A DNA stretch of 64,000 bases from Hymenobacter latericoloratus (lineage in GTDB: Bacteria > Bacteroidota > Bacteroidia > Cytophagales > Hymenobacteraceae): positions 682,001 through 746,000 of the forward strand of contig NZ_JACHNV010000002.1 in NCBI RefSeq assembly GCF_014199535.1. The letters are read 5' to 3'. Within the stretch, counting starts at the first letter, position 1. Each line of letters starts with the position of its first letter. The notes beneath the pieces were generated by a model. The model saw only the letters and a list, made by a program, of their open reading frames with translations, made no database searches and had not been told where the DNA came from. Positions 1 through 9,618 of the stretch are shown piece after piece. The position numbers and the translations under genes are program-made.

Positions 1-1589
1 TGGATATTACCGCCGAGCGGGCCTGGGCCAACATCAACCAGGGGGTGCTGCCTTCCGGCGTAACGGCCCAGCCTGTGCTGCCCCGCACCGATATTCCGCA
101 GAACTTCCGGCTGCTCTCGGGCTTCGGCCGCCTCACCTACTCCTACGACGACAAGTACCTGTTTACGGGCACCTTCCGGGCCGACGGGTCCTCGAAATTC
201 AAGGAAGGCAACCGCTGGGGCTTCTTCCCCGGCGCTTCGGCGGCGTGGCGTATTTCCAAGGAAAACTTCTTTACCGATGTCTCGGGCGTCTCGGACCTGA
301 AGCTGCGCCTGAGCTACGGGCAGGCCGGCAACAACCGCATCGGCGACTTCCTCTACGACCAGCTGTTTTCGGCGGGTAGTGCTCCTTATTTCCTCAACCA
401 CGCGCAGGTGCTGGGCGCCACGGCTACCACCCTGCCCAACCCCAACCTGAAGTGGGAAGTAACTACCTCCCGCGACCTGGGCGTTGACTTAGCGTTGTGG
501 GACAACCGGGTGCAGTTCACCGGCGACGTGTACTACAACACTACCTCCGATCTGCTCATCAACGTGCCCATTCCGCCCTTCCTGGGCTACACCAGCCAGC
601 TGCAGAACGTGGGTAAAACCTCGAACAGGGGTATTGAGCTGCAGCTGACGGGCACCATCTTCAACAAGCCCAACTTCACCTGGACGGCCACGGCCAACGC
701 CTCCATGAACCGCGGCCGCATTGAAAGCCTGGGCGGCGACCTGCAGGAAATTACCCCCATCAACTCGGGCTGGGCCGGCTCCAACTTTGCCTCCGCCGCC
801 GACTTCAAGGCGCGGGTAGGGCGGCCGGTGGGCGAGATGTACGGCTACGTCACCGACGGCTTCTATACCGCCGACGATTTCGAGGGCTTTGATCCGGCTA
901 CCAACCTCTGGATTCCGAAGGCGGGCCTGCTGCCCTCGGGTACCGCGGTAGGGCAGGTGGCTCAGCCCGGCGTAATCCGGCTGAAGGACCTCAACAACGA
1001 CGGGGTAGTAAACGACCAGGACCAGCAGGTAATCGGCAATGCCAACCCCAAAGTAACGGGCGGCCTGAACCAGCAGTTTACGTACAAGAACTTCGATGCC
1101 AGCATCTTCCTCAACTTCGTGCTGGGCAACGATGTGTACAACGCCAACAAGATTGAGTTTACCTCGAACACGCCCAACACCGTGTATAGCAACGTGCTGG
1201 GCATTATGGAGGACCGCTACCGCACCATCAATGCCGATGGCAGCCGGATTACGGACCTGAACACCCTGCGCCAGGTAAACCAGAACGCCTCGATCTGGAC
1301 GCCTACCCAGCGCTACTTCCTGCACTCGTGGGCCGTGGAAAACGGCTCGTTCCTGCGCGTGAACAACGTAACCATCGGTTACTCGCTGCCTAAGGCCCTG
1401 ATTGCACCCGTGAAGCTGACTCAGGCTCGCTTCTACGTGACCCTGAACAACCTGTACACCTTCACCAAATACACCGGCTACGACCCCGAGGTGAACACCC
1501 GCCGCTCGTCGCCGCTCACGCCCGGCGTTGACTACGCCGCCTACCCCCGCAGCCGCGCCTTCCTGTTCGGCGTGAACCTGGCCCTGTAA
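1..1589 (+). CDS. susC: SusC/RagA-family TonB-dependent receptor, C-terminal part (5' truncated by window edge)
   Basis: The reading frame is open from base 3, so the gene begins before the window; 528 codons of the C-terminal barrel are present. The sequence is rich in alternating aromatic/polar barrel strands and carries family signatures such as LRLSYGQAGN, NPNLKWE and FTGDVYYN. It ends in FLFGVNLAL, like other SusC barrels. SusC proteins are outer-membrane pores that import oligosaccharides with a SusD lid. The susD gene starts 30 bases after the stop, so the two form one unit. With pectinolytic genes downstream, the likely substrate is pectin or oligogalacturonide; that is inferred from context. 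The plug and TonB box lie outside the window. Confidence 0.93.
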   Translation, partial: DITAERAWANINQGVLPSGVTAQPVLPRTDIPQNFRLLSGFGRLTYSYDDKYLFTGTFRADGSSKFKEGNRWGFFPGASAAWRISKENFFTDVSGVSDLKLRLSYGQAGNNRIGDFLYDQLFSAGSAPYFLNHAQVLGATATTLPNPNLKWEVTTSRDLGVDLALWDNRVQFTGDVYYNTTSDLLINVPIPPFLGYTSQLQNVGKTSNRGIELQLTGTIFNKPNFTWTATANASMNRGRIESLGGDLQEITPINSGWAGSNFASAADFKARVGRPVGEMYGYVTDGFYTADDFEGFDPATNLWIPKAGLLPSGTAVGQVAQPGVIRLKDLNNDGVVNDQDQQVIGNANPKVTGGLNQQFTYKNFDASIFLNFVLGNDVYNANKIEFTSNTPNTVYSNVLGIMEDRYRTINADGSRITDLNTLRQVNQNASIWTPTQRYFLHSWAVENGSFLRVNNVTIGYSLPKALIAPVKLTQARFYVTLNNLYTFTKYTGYDPEVNTRRSSPLTPGVDYAAYPRSRAFLFGVNLAL

Positions 1590-1619
1590 TTCCCACCCAC
1601 TGCTTTCCCACTTCAGCAT

Positions 1620-3470
1620 ATGAAATCCACATTCCCCTTCCGGGCCGTAGCCGCCGCCCTGGCGCTTACCGGGACTGCCGGGCTGGTATCTTCCTGCAAA
1701 GATTTCCTGGATGTAGAGCCGGTGGCCCTCAACACCACGGCCTACGTGTTCAGCACCGTGGCCGGCGCCACCACCGCCGTTATCGGGGCCTACGACCCGC
1801 TTTCCGGCGACAACGGCTACGGCCAGCGCATCAGCCTGTACTACTCCGTGGATACCGACGAGATGATTGGCTCGCCGGGCGCCCCCGACGGGCAGCGCCG
1901 CAGCATTGCCCGCTACAAGGCGCTTTCTACCAACACTGAAATTACCAACCCCTGGAACCAGCTCTACCAGGGCGTGGAGCGCGCCAACATCTGCATTCAG
2001 CAGATTCCGCAGATGGCGCTCTACACCAGCGGCTCGGCCGCCGACACGGCCGCCCTGCACCGCCTGCACGGCGAGGCCCTGACCCTGCGGGCGCAGTATT
2101 ACTTTGAGCTGATCCGGAACTGGGGCGACGTGCCGGCCCAGTTTACGCCCTCGGTATCGGGCCAGGACTTTAACCTGCCCAACGCCGACCGCAACGCAAC
2201 CCTGACCCGCCTGATTGCCGACCTGGCCCAGGCCCAGAAGCTGGTGCCCTGGCGCTCGGCCGCCGGCACGGCCAACGAGCGGATTACCAAAGGCGCCGTG
2301 AAGGCCCTGCGCGCCCGCCTGGCCCTGTACCGGGGCGGCTACTCCCTGAAAGGTACCCAAATGGTACGCCCCTCCGACTACCTGGAATATTACCGCATTG
2401 CCCGCCAGGAGTGCGCCGAGCTGATGGCCAAGCCTACCGAGCACCGGCTGAACCCCAGCTTCCAGGAAGTATTTAAGAGCATTAACGAGCAGCGTGCCGA
2501 AGCCGCCAACGAAATTCTGTTCCAGGTAGGGGCCGGCGGCTCCAACGCCGTATCCGACAGCAAGCTGGGTTACTACAATGGCCCCCGTCTGCAGAACGCA
2601 TCCAGCGCCTACGGCTCTACGCAAGGCGCCATGGTCATTGCGCCCACCTACTTCTACGCCTTCGACTCTACTGACACCCGCCTGCCCGTCACCATTGCCC
2701 CCTACGGCATGGCCAGCACCAGCACCTTCTTCTCGGGCGTGGCCCTGAACGTGGTAGCCGACGGCAAGTTCCGCCGCGACTGGCACATTCCGCTCGTGAC
2801 GGGCTCCAGCAACTACCTGGGCTACAACTGGCCCCTGATTCGCTTCTCGGATGTAGTGCTGATGTTTGCCGAGGCCGAAAACGAGCTGAACGGTCCCACC
2901 CAGGCTGCCCGCGAGGCCCTGCTACAGGTGCGTACCCGCGCCTTCGGCAACGCCGCCAAGGCCGCGGTTGGCCTGAGCCTGAACTCCAAGGAAAGCTTCT
3001 TTACCGCGCTGGTGAATGAGCGCTACCTCGAGTTTGGGGGCGAAGGCATCCGCAAGTACGACCTGATCCGCTGGAACCTGTTTGCTACCCGCCTGAACGA
3101 GGTAAAGGCCGACATCGAGAAGCTGGCCCGAGCCCAGGCGCCCTACCAGAACGTGCCGCAGTATATGTACTTCCGCACGCCCGCCGCCGGCCCCGTGCAG
3201 TGGACCCGCTCGTTCTACCGGCCTTCGCCCAGCAACACTACCGCTCCCAGCGGCACCGTGCGCGTAAACTGGCGCCAGGCCCTTGACGCGGCCTACCTCG
3301 CCAACCTGCGCCCGGCGGGTACTTCCTACACCCTGGGCACCACCACGGCCTCCAGCACCGGCGCGGGCCTGGCCGCCGAGTACGTGCCCGGCCAAGGCAA
3401 AGAGCTGCTCCCCATTCCGCAGAGCACCCTGGCCTCTGACCCCGCCCTGGTTCAGAACTCGGGGTATTAA
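1620..3470 (+). CDS. susD: RagB/SusD-family nutrient-binding outer-membrane lipoprotein
   Basis: This is a 616-residue protein with a lipoprotein signal peptide; the lipobox LVSSC puts the acylated cysteine at residue 26, followed by KDFLD, typical of SusD. The N-terminal helical half has the TPR-like pattern of the family (NPWNQLYQGVERANI, HGEALTLRAQYYFEL). The end keeps the conserved SusD finish (ELLPIPQST ... VQNSGY). It would sit on the cell surface as a lid on the SusC barrel and bind the glycan. The length is normal or slightly long for the family. Specificity for pectin is inferred from the neighbouring esterase/lyase and uronate genes. Confidence 0.95.
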   Translation: MKSTFPFRAVAAALALTGTAGLVSSCKDFLDVEPVALNTTAYVFSTVAGATTAVIGAYDPLSGDNGYGQRISLYYSVDTDEMIGSPGAPDGQRRSIARYKALSTNTEITNPWNQLYQGVERANICIQQIPQMALYTSGSAADTAALHRLHGEALTLRAQYYFELIRNWGDVPAQFTPSVSGQDFNLPNADRNATLTRLIADLAQAQKLVPWRSAAGTANERITKGAVKALRARLALYRGGYSLKGTQMVRPSDYLEYYRIARQECAELMAKPTEHRLNPSFQEVFKSINEQRAEAANEILFQVGAGGSNAVSDSKLGYYNGPRLQNASSAYGSTQGAMVIAPTYFYAFDSTDTRLPVTIAPYGMASTSTFFSGVALNVVADGKFRRDWHIPLVTGSSNYLGYNWPLIRFSDVVLMFAEAENELNGPTQAAREALLQVRTRAFGNAAKAAVGLSLNSKESFFTALVNERYLEFGGEGIRKYDLIRWNLFATRLNEVKADIEKLARAQAPYQNVPQYMYFRTPAAGPVQWTRSFYRPSPSNTTAPSGTVRVNWRQALDAAYLANLRPAGTSYTLGTTTASSTGAGLAAEYVPGQGKELLPIPQSTLASDPALVQNSGY

Positions 3471-3738
3471 GTGAAGAGGTGAAGGGGGTGAGAAGGTGAA
3501 TCGTGACAGGTAACAGGTGACAGGTGACGAGGTGAATGGTGACAGGTAACAGAAAGGAATCTGGCGTGCTGACGTCTGATTACCGCAGCAACCTCAGCCC
3601 GCGAGATGCTTGCCTACGGCGACCTTCGGTTCGGCTGCGCCTCTGCATGACAAACGATTCACCCCTCCCTTTCCACCCTTTACCTGTCACCTGTCACGAT
3701 TCACCTCCTCACCCCATCACCTCATCACCTCATCACCC
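3471..3738. repeat. GGTGA-type inverted repeat enclosing a degenerate GTCAT-type repeat
   Basis: The gap between susD and the cupin gene is almost wholly repeat. The left part (about 3471-3520) is built from GGTGA/GTGACAGG units. The right part (about 3681-3728) is its reverse complement with scattered differences, so the two arms can pair. Between them, about 3553-3652, lies a decayed member of the other local family (GGAATCTGGCGTGCTGACGT ... CTCTGCATGAC). It looks like one repeat inserted in another. The small ORF read through this stretch is not credible as a gene. No promoter could be singled out here. Confidence 0.75.
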
Positions 3739-3740
3739 AA

Positions 3741-4049
3741 ATGAATAACCCTACCTGGCTTACCGTGGGCGAAGGCGTGCAGCGCCGGATTCTGGCTTAC
3801 GGGCCCGAGCTGATGCTGGTGAAAGTGGCCTTTGAAACCGGCGGCATCGGGGCGCGGCACCACCACGTGCACTCCCAGATTACCTACGTGGAAAGCGGGG
3901 TGTTTCGGTGTACGGTGGGGGAGCAGGAGCAAGTGCTGCGGGCCGGCGACACATTCTACGCCGCCCCCCACGTGTGGCACGGCGTGGAGTGCCTGGAAGC
4001 GAGTGTGCTGCTCGATTCATTCAGCCCCATGCGGGAAGATTTTGTGTAA
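3741..4049 (+). CDS. kdgF: Cupin protein, KdgF-like
   Basis: This is a 102-residue single-domain cupin. A histidine cluster at residues 40-44 with Gln46, and His80 in the APHVWHG segment, form the usual metal site. KdgF turns the unsaturated monogalacturonate made by pectate lyases into the linear 5-keto-4-deoxyuronate. The length and the position directly before a pectate lyase gene fit that job. KduI and KduD, which would take the product further, are not in this window. Small cupins are hard to assign by sequence alone, so KdgF is a context-supported call. The stop lies 23 bases before the next start. Confidence 0.8.
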   Translation: MNNPTWLTVGEGVQRRILAYGPELMLVKVAFETGGIGARHHHVHSQITYVESGVFRCTVGEQEQVLRAGDTFYAAPHVWHGVECLEASVLLDSFSPMREDFV

Positions 4050-4072
4050 ACGCGGCGGCTGACGCTTTGCTT

Positions 4073-6232
4073 ATGAAACGACTACTGAGTTACCTGTTCC
4101 TGCTGGTGGGGGTTGGGGAAATGGGAATCTTATCGGCCCAAGCCCAGCAGGTAACGGTGTCGGCGGATGGTTCGGGGCAGTTCCGGACCATCCAGGCCGC
4201 CATTAACAGCCTGCCCAACGAGGCCGCCAAGCCGCGCACGGTGTACATCAAGAATGGCACCTACCGCGAGAAGGTCTTCCTCGATGGCAAGCAGAACATC
4301 ATCCTCAAGGGCCAGAGCGAGAAGGGCGTCGTCCTGACCTCGGCTCAGGCCCGCGACGCCTGGCGCTGCGACCCGGCAGCGGGCCAGGACGACTGGGGCG
4401 TGGCGACGCTAAACCTGCGCAACTCGCCCGACATCACTCTGGAAAACCTCACCGTCATCAATAGCTACGGGTTTGACGCCACGGGGGAGGTAGTAATCGA
4501 CTGCCCCACGGAGCCCAGCGGCAAGAAAACCATCAGCAAAACCGGCCACCAAATGGCCCTGCGCACCATGCCCGGCACCACCCGCCTGGTAGTGAAGCAC
4601 TGCACCTTTCGCGCCCTGGGCGGCGACACCGTCAGCCCCTGGGATGTGGATGCGGGTTTGTACTACTTCAAGGATTGCACCCTGGAAGGTGGGGTAGATT
4701 TCTACTGCCCCCGGGGCTGGGCCTACGCCGAAAACTGCCGATTTATCTGCCACAACCCGAACGCGGCCATCTGGCACGACGGCTCCAGCGACGAGGACTC
4801 GAAAACGGTGCTCCGAAACTGCTCCTTCGAGGGGGATGCTGGCTTCAAGCTGGGCCGCTTCCACCGCGAGGCCCAGTTCTACTTGGTGAACTGCACGTTC
4901 AGCGAGAACATGGCCGATGCGGACATCTACTGGGCTCAGTCGGGGCCCGGGGCCAAGCAATGGGGCCGCCGCGTGTACTACCACAACAACCACCGCAAAG
5001 GCGGCGACTACGCTTGGTTCAGCAACAACCTGAGCTCGGCCAAAAACGCCCCAAAACCGCGCAAGATTAACGCCGACTGGACCTTCGGGGGGCGCTGGTA
5101 CCCGAAGTCAGGCAAGCCAGCCACGGTACCGCTGAAGCCCTCCAACCTCGGCGGACCCGACAAGTACTCAACTGCGCCGAAGCCCGAAGCCACGGCCATA
5201 GCCTCCACCGCCAACCCTACCCCCGCGCTAGCCCCCAAGGTCGATTCGGTAGCGGAGCGCATGCTGCTGTATCAGCGCACGGTGGGCGGCTGGCCCAAGA
5301 TGGTGAACAACATCAAGGTGAAATACGACCACCCGCTGACGGTGGCCGAGGAAGCTGCCACCCGCGACGACGCCGGCCGCAACGACGCCACCATCGACAA
5401 CGAGGCTACCACCCGCGAGATTCGCTACCTCGCCGGCGCCTACAAAGCCACCGGCAACGCGACTTACAAAGCGGCCGCCGAGAAAGGTATCTGCTACCTG
5501 CTTCGGATGCAGCAGCGCACCGGCGGCTTCCCGCAGTACTACCCCGATTCCAGCAGCTACCGCCACTACATCACCTACAACGACAACGCCATGGTGCGGG
5601 CCCTGCAAGTGCTCCGCGACGTGAGCCGCCGCACCAACGGCCTGGAAGTAGTAGATGCCAGCCTGGTAGTCCCCGCCACCCAGGCCGTAGCCCGCGGCAT
5701 TGCCTGCATCCTCAAAACCCAGTACGTGCAGCGCGGCAAGCTTACGGCCTGGTGTGCCCAGCACGACGAGAAAACCTTTCAGCCGGTAAAAGCCCGCGCC
5801 TTCGAGCTGCCCTCCCTGAGCGGAATGGAAACCGTGTACATCGTGCAGTTTCTGATGGACACCGAAAACCCTACCCCCGCCATCAGGAAAAGCGTGGCGG
5901 CGGCCGTGGCCTGGCTGGATGCGGTGAAAATCACGGGCTACACCATCAAAGACCAGCCCGACCCCAAACAGCCGAAAGGTTTTGACCGGGTGATTCTGCC
6001 CGAAGCCGGCTCCACCATCTGGGCCCGTTTCTACGACCTCCAGACCAACCAGCCCATTTACGTGGGCCGCGACTCCCAGCCCCGGCCGAAGCTGTCGGAC
6101 ATCGAATACGAGCGCCGCACCGGCTACGCCTACGCCGGCGTGTGGCCCGCCAAGCTGCTTAGCCGCGACTACCCCCGCTGGCAGCAAAAATGGAACAGCA
6201 CCACCCCGTCCACCCCGGGGAGCAAACAATAA
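4073..6232 (+). CDS. Secreted bifunctional pectinesterase (CE8) - pectate lyase (PL10)
   Basis: The 719-residue protein starts at the ATG at 4073, which is followed by a signal peptide (MKRLLSYLFLLVG ... ILSAQAQ). The open frame continues upstream over the cupin gene, but that part has no signal peptide and is unlikely to be translated. Residues about 27-370 are a CE8 pectin methylesterase right-handed beta helix (DGSGQFRTIQAAINSLP, GGVDFYCPRG, GFKLGRFHREAQFYL). After a Pro/Ala/Thr linker, residues about 395-710 are a PL10 pectate lyase (ATIDNEATT, GGFPQYYPD, TYNDNAM). De-esterification by the first domain makes the polygalacturonate cut by the second. It is probably periplasmic or on the cell surface. 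The gene is 12 bases from uxaB. Confidence 0.93.
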   Translation: MKRLLSYLFLLVGVGEMGILSAQAQQVTVSADGSGQFRTIQAAINSLPNEAAKPRTVYIKNGTYREKVFLDGKQNIILKGQSEKGVVLTSAQARDAWRCDPAAGQDDWGVATLNLRNSPDITLENLTVINSYGFDATGEVVIDCPTEPSGKKTISKTGHQMALRTMPGTTRLVVKHCTFRALGGDTVSPWDVDAGLYYFKDCTLEGGVDFYCPRGWAYAENCRFICHNPNAAIWHDGSSDEDSKTVLRNCSFEGDAGFKLGRFHREAQFYLVNCTFSENMADADIYWAQSGPGAKQWGRRVYYHNNHRKGGDYAWFSNNLSSAKNAPKPRKINADWTFGGRWYPKSGKPATVPLKPSNLGGPDKYSTAPKPEATAIASTANPTPALAPKVDSVAERMLLYQRTVGGWPKMVNNIKVKYDHPLTVAEEAATRDDAGRNDATIDNEATTREIRYLAGAYKATGNATYKAAAEKGICYLLRMQQRTGGFPQYYPDSSSYRHYITYNDNAMVRALQVLRDVSRRTNGLEVVDASLVVPATQAVARGIACILKTQYVQRGKLTAWCAQHDEKTFQPVKARAFELPSLSGMETVYIVQFLMDTENPTPAIRKSVAAAVAWLDAVKITGYTIKDQPDPKQPKGFDRVILPEAGSTIWARFYDLQTNQPIYVGRDSQPRPKLSDIEYERRTGYAYAGVWPAKLLSRDYPRWQQKWNSTTPSTPGSKQ

Positions 6233-6244
6233 AACGGTTTTATC

Positions 6245-7777
6245 ATGCCGCAACTATCCAAACAACTGGTTTCGCAGGCACCCGCGGCTGCTGGGGCGCT
6301 GCCCCCGTCCGCCCTGCTGGAACTCCCCGAGAAAGTCCTCCAATTTGGTACCGGCGTGCTGCTGCGCGGTCTGCCCGACTACCTCATCGATAAAGCCAAC
6401 CGCCAGGGCATCTTCAACGGCCGCATTGTGGTGGTGAAGAGCACCGACGGCGGCGACATCGACGCCTTCACCCGTCAGGATGGTCTCTACACCCTCGGCA
6501 TTCGGGGTATTGAAGACGGCCGCGAGGTGTCGGAAAACGTGGTGTGCTCGGCCATCAGCCGGGTGCTGTCGGCCAAAAGCCAGTGGGCCGACATTGTGGC
6601 CTGCGCCGCCAACCCGGAGCTGACGGTGGTTATTTCCAACACCACCGAGGTAGGGATTCAGCTCGTGTCCGACGACATCAGCCAGAGCCCGCCCCAGTCG
6701 TTTCCCGGCAAGCTGCTGGCCTTCCTGCTGGCCCGCTACCAGGCCTTCAACGGGGCCAAAGACAAGGGCCTCGTGATTGTGCCCACCGAGCTGATTCCCG
6801 ACAACGGCACCAAGCTCGAAGCCATTCTGCTGGAGCAGGCCCACCGCAACAACCTCGACGCCGAGTTCATCGATTGGCTGGAAACCGCCAACCAAGTGTG
6901 CAACTCCCTGGTGGACCGTATTGTGCCCGGCCGGCCGGATGCCGCCACGCAAGCAGCGCTGGAAGCCGAGCTGGGCTACGAGGACGAGCTGCTGACCATG
7001 TCGGAGGTGTACACGCTCTGGGCCATTGAGGGCGACGCGCGGGTAAAGGAAGTCCTGAGCTTCGAGCGGGCCGACGCGGGCGTTATCGTGCAGCCCGACA
7101 TCAACCTGTTCCGGGAGCTGAAGCTGCGCCTGCTCAACGGCACCCACACCCTGAGTTGCGGCCTGGCCTTCCTGGCCGGCTTCCCTACCGTGCGCGAGGC
7201 CATGGACGATGCCAATGTAGCCGGCTTCATCCACAACCTGATGCTGGCCGATCTGCTGCCCGGCATTCCTTATCAAGTGGATGAGAAGCTGGGCCAGCGC
7301 TTCGGCATGCAGGTGCTCGACCGGTTCCGCAACCCCTCCATTGAGCACAAATGGCTGTCGATTTCGATGAACTACACGGCCAAAATGCAGATGCGCAACG
7401 TGCCCACCCTGCTGCACTACTACCAGAAGCTGCGCGCCGTGCCGCATTACATGGCCCTGGGCTTTGCCGCCTACCTGCTCTTCATGCGGGCAACCCGGCA
7501 GGAGGGAGGCAAGTGCTACGGTGAGCTGGAAGGCCAGCCCTATGAAATTCAGGACGAAAAAGCCGGCTACTTCCTGGACCTCTGGGCCCGCCTGGAGCCG
7601 GCCGAGCTCGTCCGGACCGTGCTGCACAACCAGGCCCTCTGGGGCCACGACCTCTCGGCTCTGCCCGGCTTCCCGGAGTGCGTCACGCGCTACCTCGAGA
7701 AGCTGCTCGAACACGGCGCCCGCGCCACCGTGGCTCATGCCCTGAACCGCAGCGTGGAGCAAAACGTGGCCGTGTAA
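6245..7777 (+). CDS. uxaB: Tagaturonate reductase (altronate oxidoreductase)
   Basis: This 510-residue member of the mannitol/uronate long-chain dehydrogenase family reduces D-tagaturonate to D-altronate with NADH in the cytoplasm. Visible are the N-terminal nucleotide-binding segment (VLQFGTGVLLRG) and the family active-site pattern K-x5-N-x2-H (KLRLLNGTHT). The size matches bacterial UxaB. It is the second step of the isomerase pathway for galacturonate. It sits between the pectinase fusion and uxaA, and the intergenic gaps are short, so cotranscription is likely. Confidence 0.94.
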   Translation: MPQLSKQLVSQAPAAAGALPPSALLELPEKVLQFGTGVLLRGLPDYLIDKANRQGIFNGRIVVVKSTDGGDIDAFTRQDGLYTLGIRGIEDGREVSENVVCSAISRVLSAKSQWADIVACAANPELTVVISNTTEVGIQLVSDDISQSPPQSFPGKLLAFLLARYQAFNGAKDKGLVIVPTELIPDNGTKLEAILLEQAHRNNLDAEFIDWLETANQVCNSLVDRIVPGRPDAATQAALEAELGYEDELLTMSEVYTLWAIEGDARVKEVLSFERADAGVIVQPDINLFRELKLRLLNGTHTLSCGLAFLAGFPTVREAMDDANVAGFIHNLMLADLLPGIPYQVDEKLGQRFGMQVLDRFRNPSIEHKWLSISMNYTAKMQMRNVPTLLHYYQKLRAVPHYMALGFAAYLLFMRATRQEGGKCYGELEGQPYEIQDEKAGYFLDLWARLEPAELVRTVLHNQALWGHDLSALPGFPECVTRYLEKLLEHGARATVAHALNRSVEQNVAV

Positions 7778-7835
7778 ACTCATCTGCTTTTCCGGCAGTT
7801 GTACGGCCAGCAATACCACTTTAGAACACACTCCA

Positions 7836-9488
7836 ATGAAACATTTGGTAGCCAAAATTCACCCCGACGATAACGTGCTCGTTGCCCTCACGGACCTGCC
7901 CATGGGCACGCCTGTCACCTGGGACGGCACCACCGTCACGACTACCGATAAGGTACCGGCCAAGCACAAGCTGGCCCTGCAGTTCCTGGCCCCCGGCGAC
8001 CCAGTGCACATGTACGGGGTGCTGGTGGGCACGGCCCGCGAAGCCATTGGGGTAGGCGGCCTGCTGACCACCAGCAACATCAAGCACGCCACCGATAGCT
8101 ACGACGAGCATCACCAGCGCCGCCAGGACTGGCAGGCTCCGGACGTAACCAAGTGGCAGGAGCGCACCTTCATGGGTTTTCACCGCCCCGATGGCCAAGT
8201 AGGCACGGCCAACTACTGGTTGGTGATTCCGCTGGTGTTCTGCGAGAATCGCAACATTCAAGTGCTGGAAGAAGCCCTGGTGAATGACCTCGGCTACGCC
8301 CGCCGCAAAAGCTACCAACCCCAGACCCAGGAGCTGATTTCGCTGCTGCAAGCTGGTAAGTCGGTAGAGGAAATTTTGGCGACAGATCTGCACTCGGCGG
8401 AAAATGGCCACCAGAAGCCCAAGCTGTTCCCCAACGTGGATGGCATCCGGTTTCTGAGCCATGAGGGCGGCTGCGGTGGTATCCGCCAGGACGCCCAGAC
8501 TTTGTGCGGACTGCTCGCCGGCTACATCACCCACCCCAACGTAGCCGGCGCTACCGTGCTGAGCCTGGGTTGCCAGAACGCCCAGGTAAGCATGCTCCAG
8601 GACGAAATCAACAAGCGCAGCCCTAATTTCCAGAAGCCGCTTTATATCTTGGAGCAGCAGAAGATTGGGACCGAGGAAGCACTGGTAAGCACGGCCCTGC
8701 GCCAGACGTTTGCCGGCCTGATGATGGCTAACCAGGTAACGCGCCAGCCGGCCCCGCTCAGCAAGCTGTGCATTGGGCTGGAATGCGGCGGCTCCGATGG
8801 TTTCTCGGGCATCTCGGCTAACCCGGCCGTGGGTCACGTTTCCGATCTGCTGGTGGCCTTGGGCGGCTCGGTGATTCTGGCGGAGTTCCCGGAGCTGTGC
8901 GGGGTAGAGCAGGAACTGGTGGACCGCTCCGTGGACACCGCCACCGCTGAGCGCTTTAGCTCCCTGATGAAAGCTTACGGCGACTCGGCTGTGGCCGTGG
9001 GCTCCGGCTTCGACATGAACCCCTCACCCGGCAACATCCGCGACGGGCTGATTACTGACGCCATGAAATCGGCCGGCGCGGCCCGCAAGGGCGGTTCCTC
9101 GCCAGTAGTGGCCGTACTCGACTACCCCGAGCTGGTGACGAAACCCGGCCTGAACCTGCTCTGTACCCCCGGCAACGATGTGGAATCGACGACGGCGGAA
9201 GTAGGCTCGGGTGCTACCGTGGTGCTGTTTACTACCGGCCTGGGCACGCCCACCGGCAACCCCATTGCCCCGGTGGTAAAGATTTCCAGCAACACGGCCC
9301 TGGCCCGGCGCATGCCCGACATCATAGACCTGAACACCGGCACCGTCATTGATGGCGAAGAAACCATTGAGCAAGCCGGCGAGCGTATCCTCGACTACGT
9401 GATTCGCGTGGCCAGTGGGGAAGAGGTATCTGCTGTGCGCCACGGCCAAACTGATTTCATTCCCTGGAAGCGCGGCGTTTCGCTGTAA
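7836..9488 (+). CDS. uxaA: Altronate dehydratase
   Basis: This 550-residue UxaA/GarD family protein removes water from D-altronate to give 2-keto-3-deoxygluconate. An N-terminal SAF-type domain (about residues 1-95) is joined to the catalytic part, which opens with the conserved FMGFHRPDGQVGTANYW. A glycine- and cysteine-rich metal segment (HEGGCGGIRQD) and the family's GLECGGSDGFSG follow. It is full length. The next gene is separated by a long perfect inverted repeat, which may end or stabilise the upstream message. Confidence 0.95.
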   Translation: MKHLVAKIHPDDNVLVALTDLPMGTPVTWDGTTVTTTDKVPAKHKLALQFLAPGDPVHMYGVLVGTAREAIGVGGLLTTSNIKHATDSYDEHHQRRQDWQAPDVTKWQERTFMGFHRPDGQVGTANYWLVIPLVFCENRNIQVLEEALVNDLGYARRKSYQPQTQELISLLQAGKSVEEILATDLHSAENGHQKPKLFPNVDGIRFLSHEGGCGGIRQDAQTLCGLLAGYITHPNVAGATVLSLGCQNAQVSMLQDEINKRSPNFQKPLYILEQQKIGTEEALVSTALRQTFAGLMMANQVTRQPAPLSKLCIGLECGGSDGFSGISANPAVGHVSDLLVALGGSVILAEFPELCGVEQELVDRSVDTATAERFSSLMKAYGDSAVAVGSGFDMNPSPGNIRDGLITDAMKSAGAARKGGSSPVVAVLDYPELVTKPGLNLLCTPGNDVESTTAEVGSGATVVLFTTGLGTPTGNPIAPVVKISSNTALARRMPDIIDLNTGTVIDGEETIEQAGERILDYVIRVASGEEVSAVRHGQTDFIPWKRGVSL

Positions 9489-9520
9489 GCTAGACCGTAG
9501 GATGGAACCTCATAACCCAG

Positions 9521-9618
9521 AACGTCATGCTGAGCTTGTCGAAGCATCTCTACCGCTTCGTTGCAGTTGCATTGATTAGTCAGAGGTAGAGATGCTTCGA
9601 CAAGCTCAGCATGACGTT
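9521..9618. repeat. GTCAT-family inverted repeat, perfect 34-bp arms
   Basis: Arms at 9521-9554 and 9585-9618 are exact reverse complements over 34 bases with a 30-base spacer. The arm begins AACGTCATGCTGAGCTTGTC and runs on to GAAGCATCTCTACC. It lies in the 312-base gap between uxaA and uxaC. Transcribed from either side it would form a very stable hairpin, though no clear U-run follows. It is the best-preserved member of the window-wide repeat family. The rest of the gap (9619-9800) shows nothing I recognise. Confidence 0.95.

Noticed and set aside
489..2786. 765-codon open frame on the - strand
   Set aside because: It lies wholly antisense to susC and susD, has shadow-type composition (Gly, Val, His, Gln-rich) and no domain. 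Such frames are common opposite GC-rich genes.
3536..3748. 70-codon open frame between susD and the cupin gene
   Set aside because: It runs entirely through repeat sequence and has no protein-like pattern.
6254..7855. 533-codon open frame on the - strand
   Set aside because: It is antisense to uxaB, which has clear family motifs; the - strand product has none.
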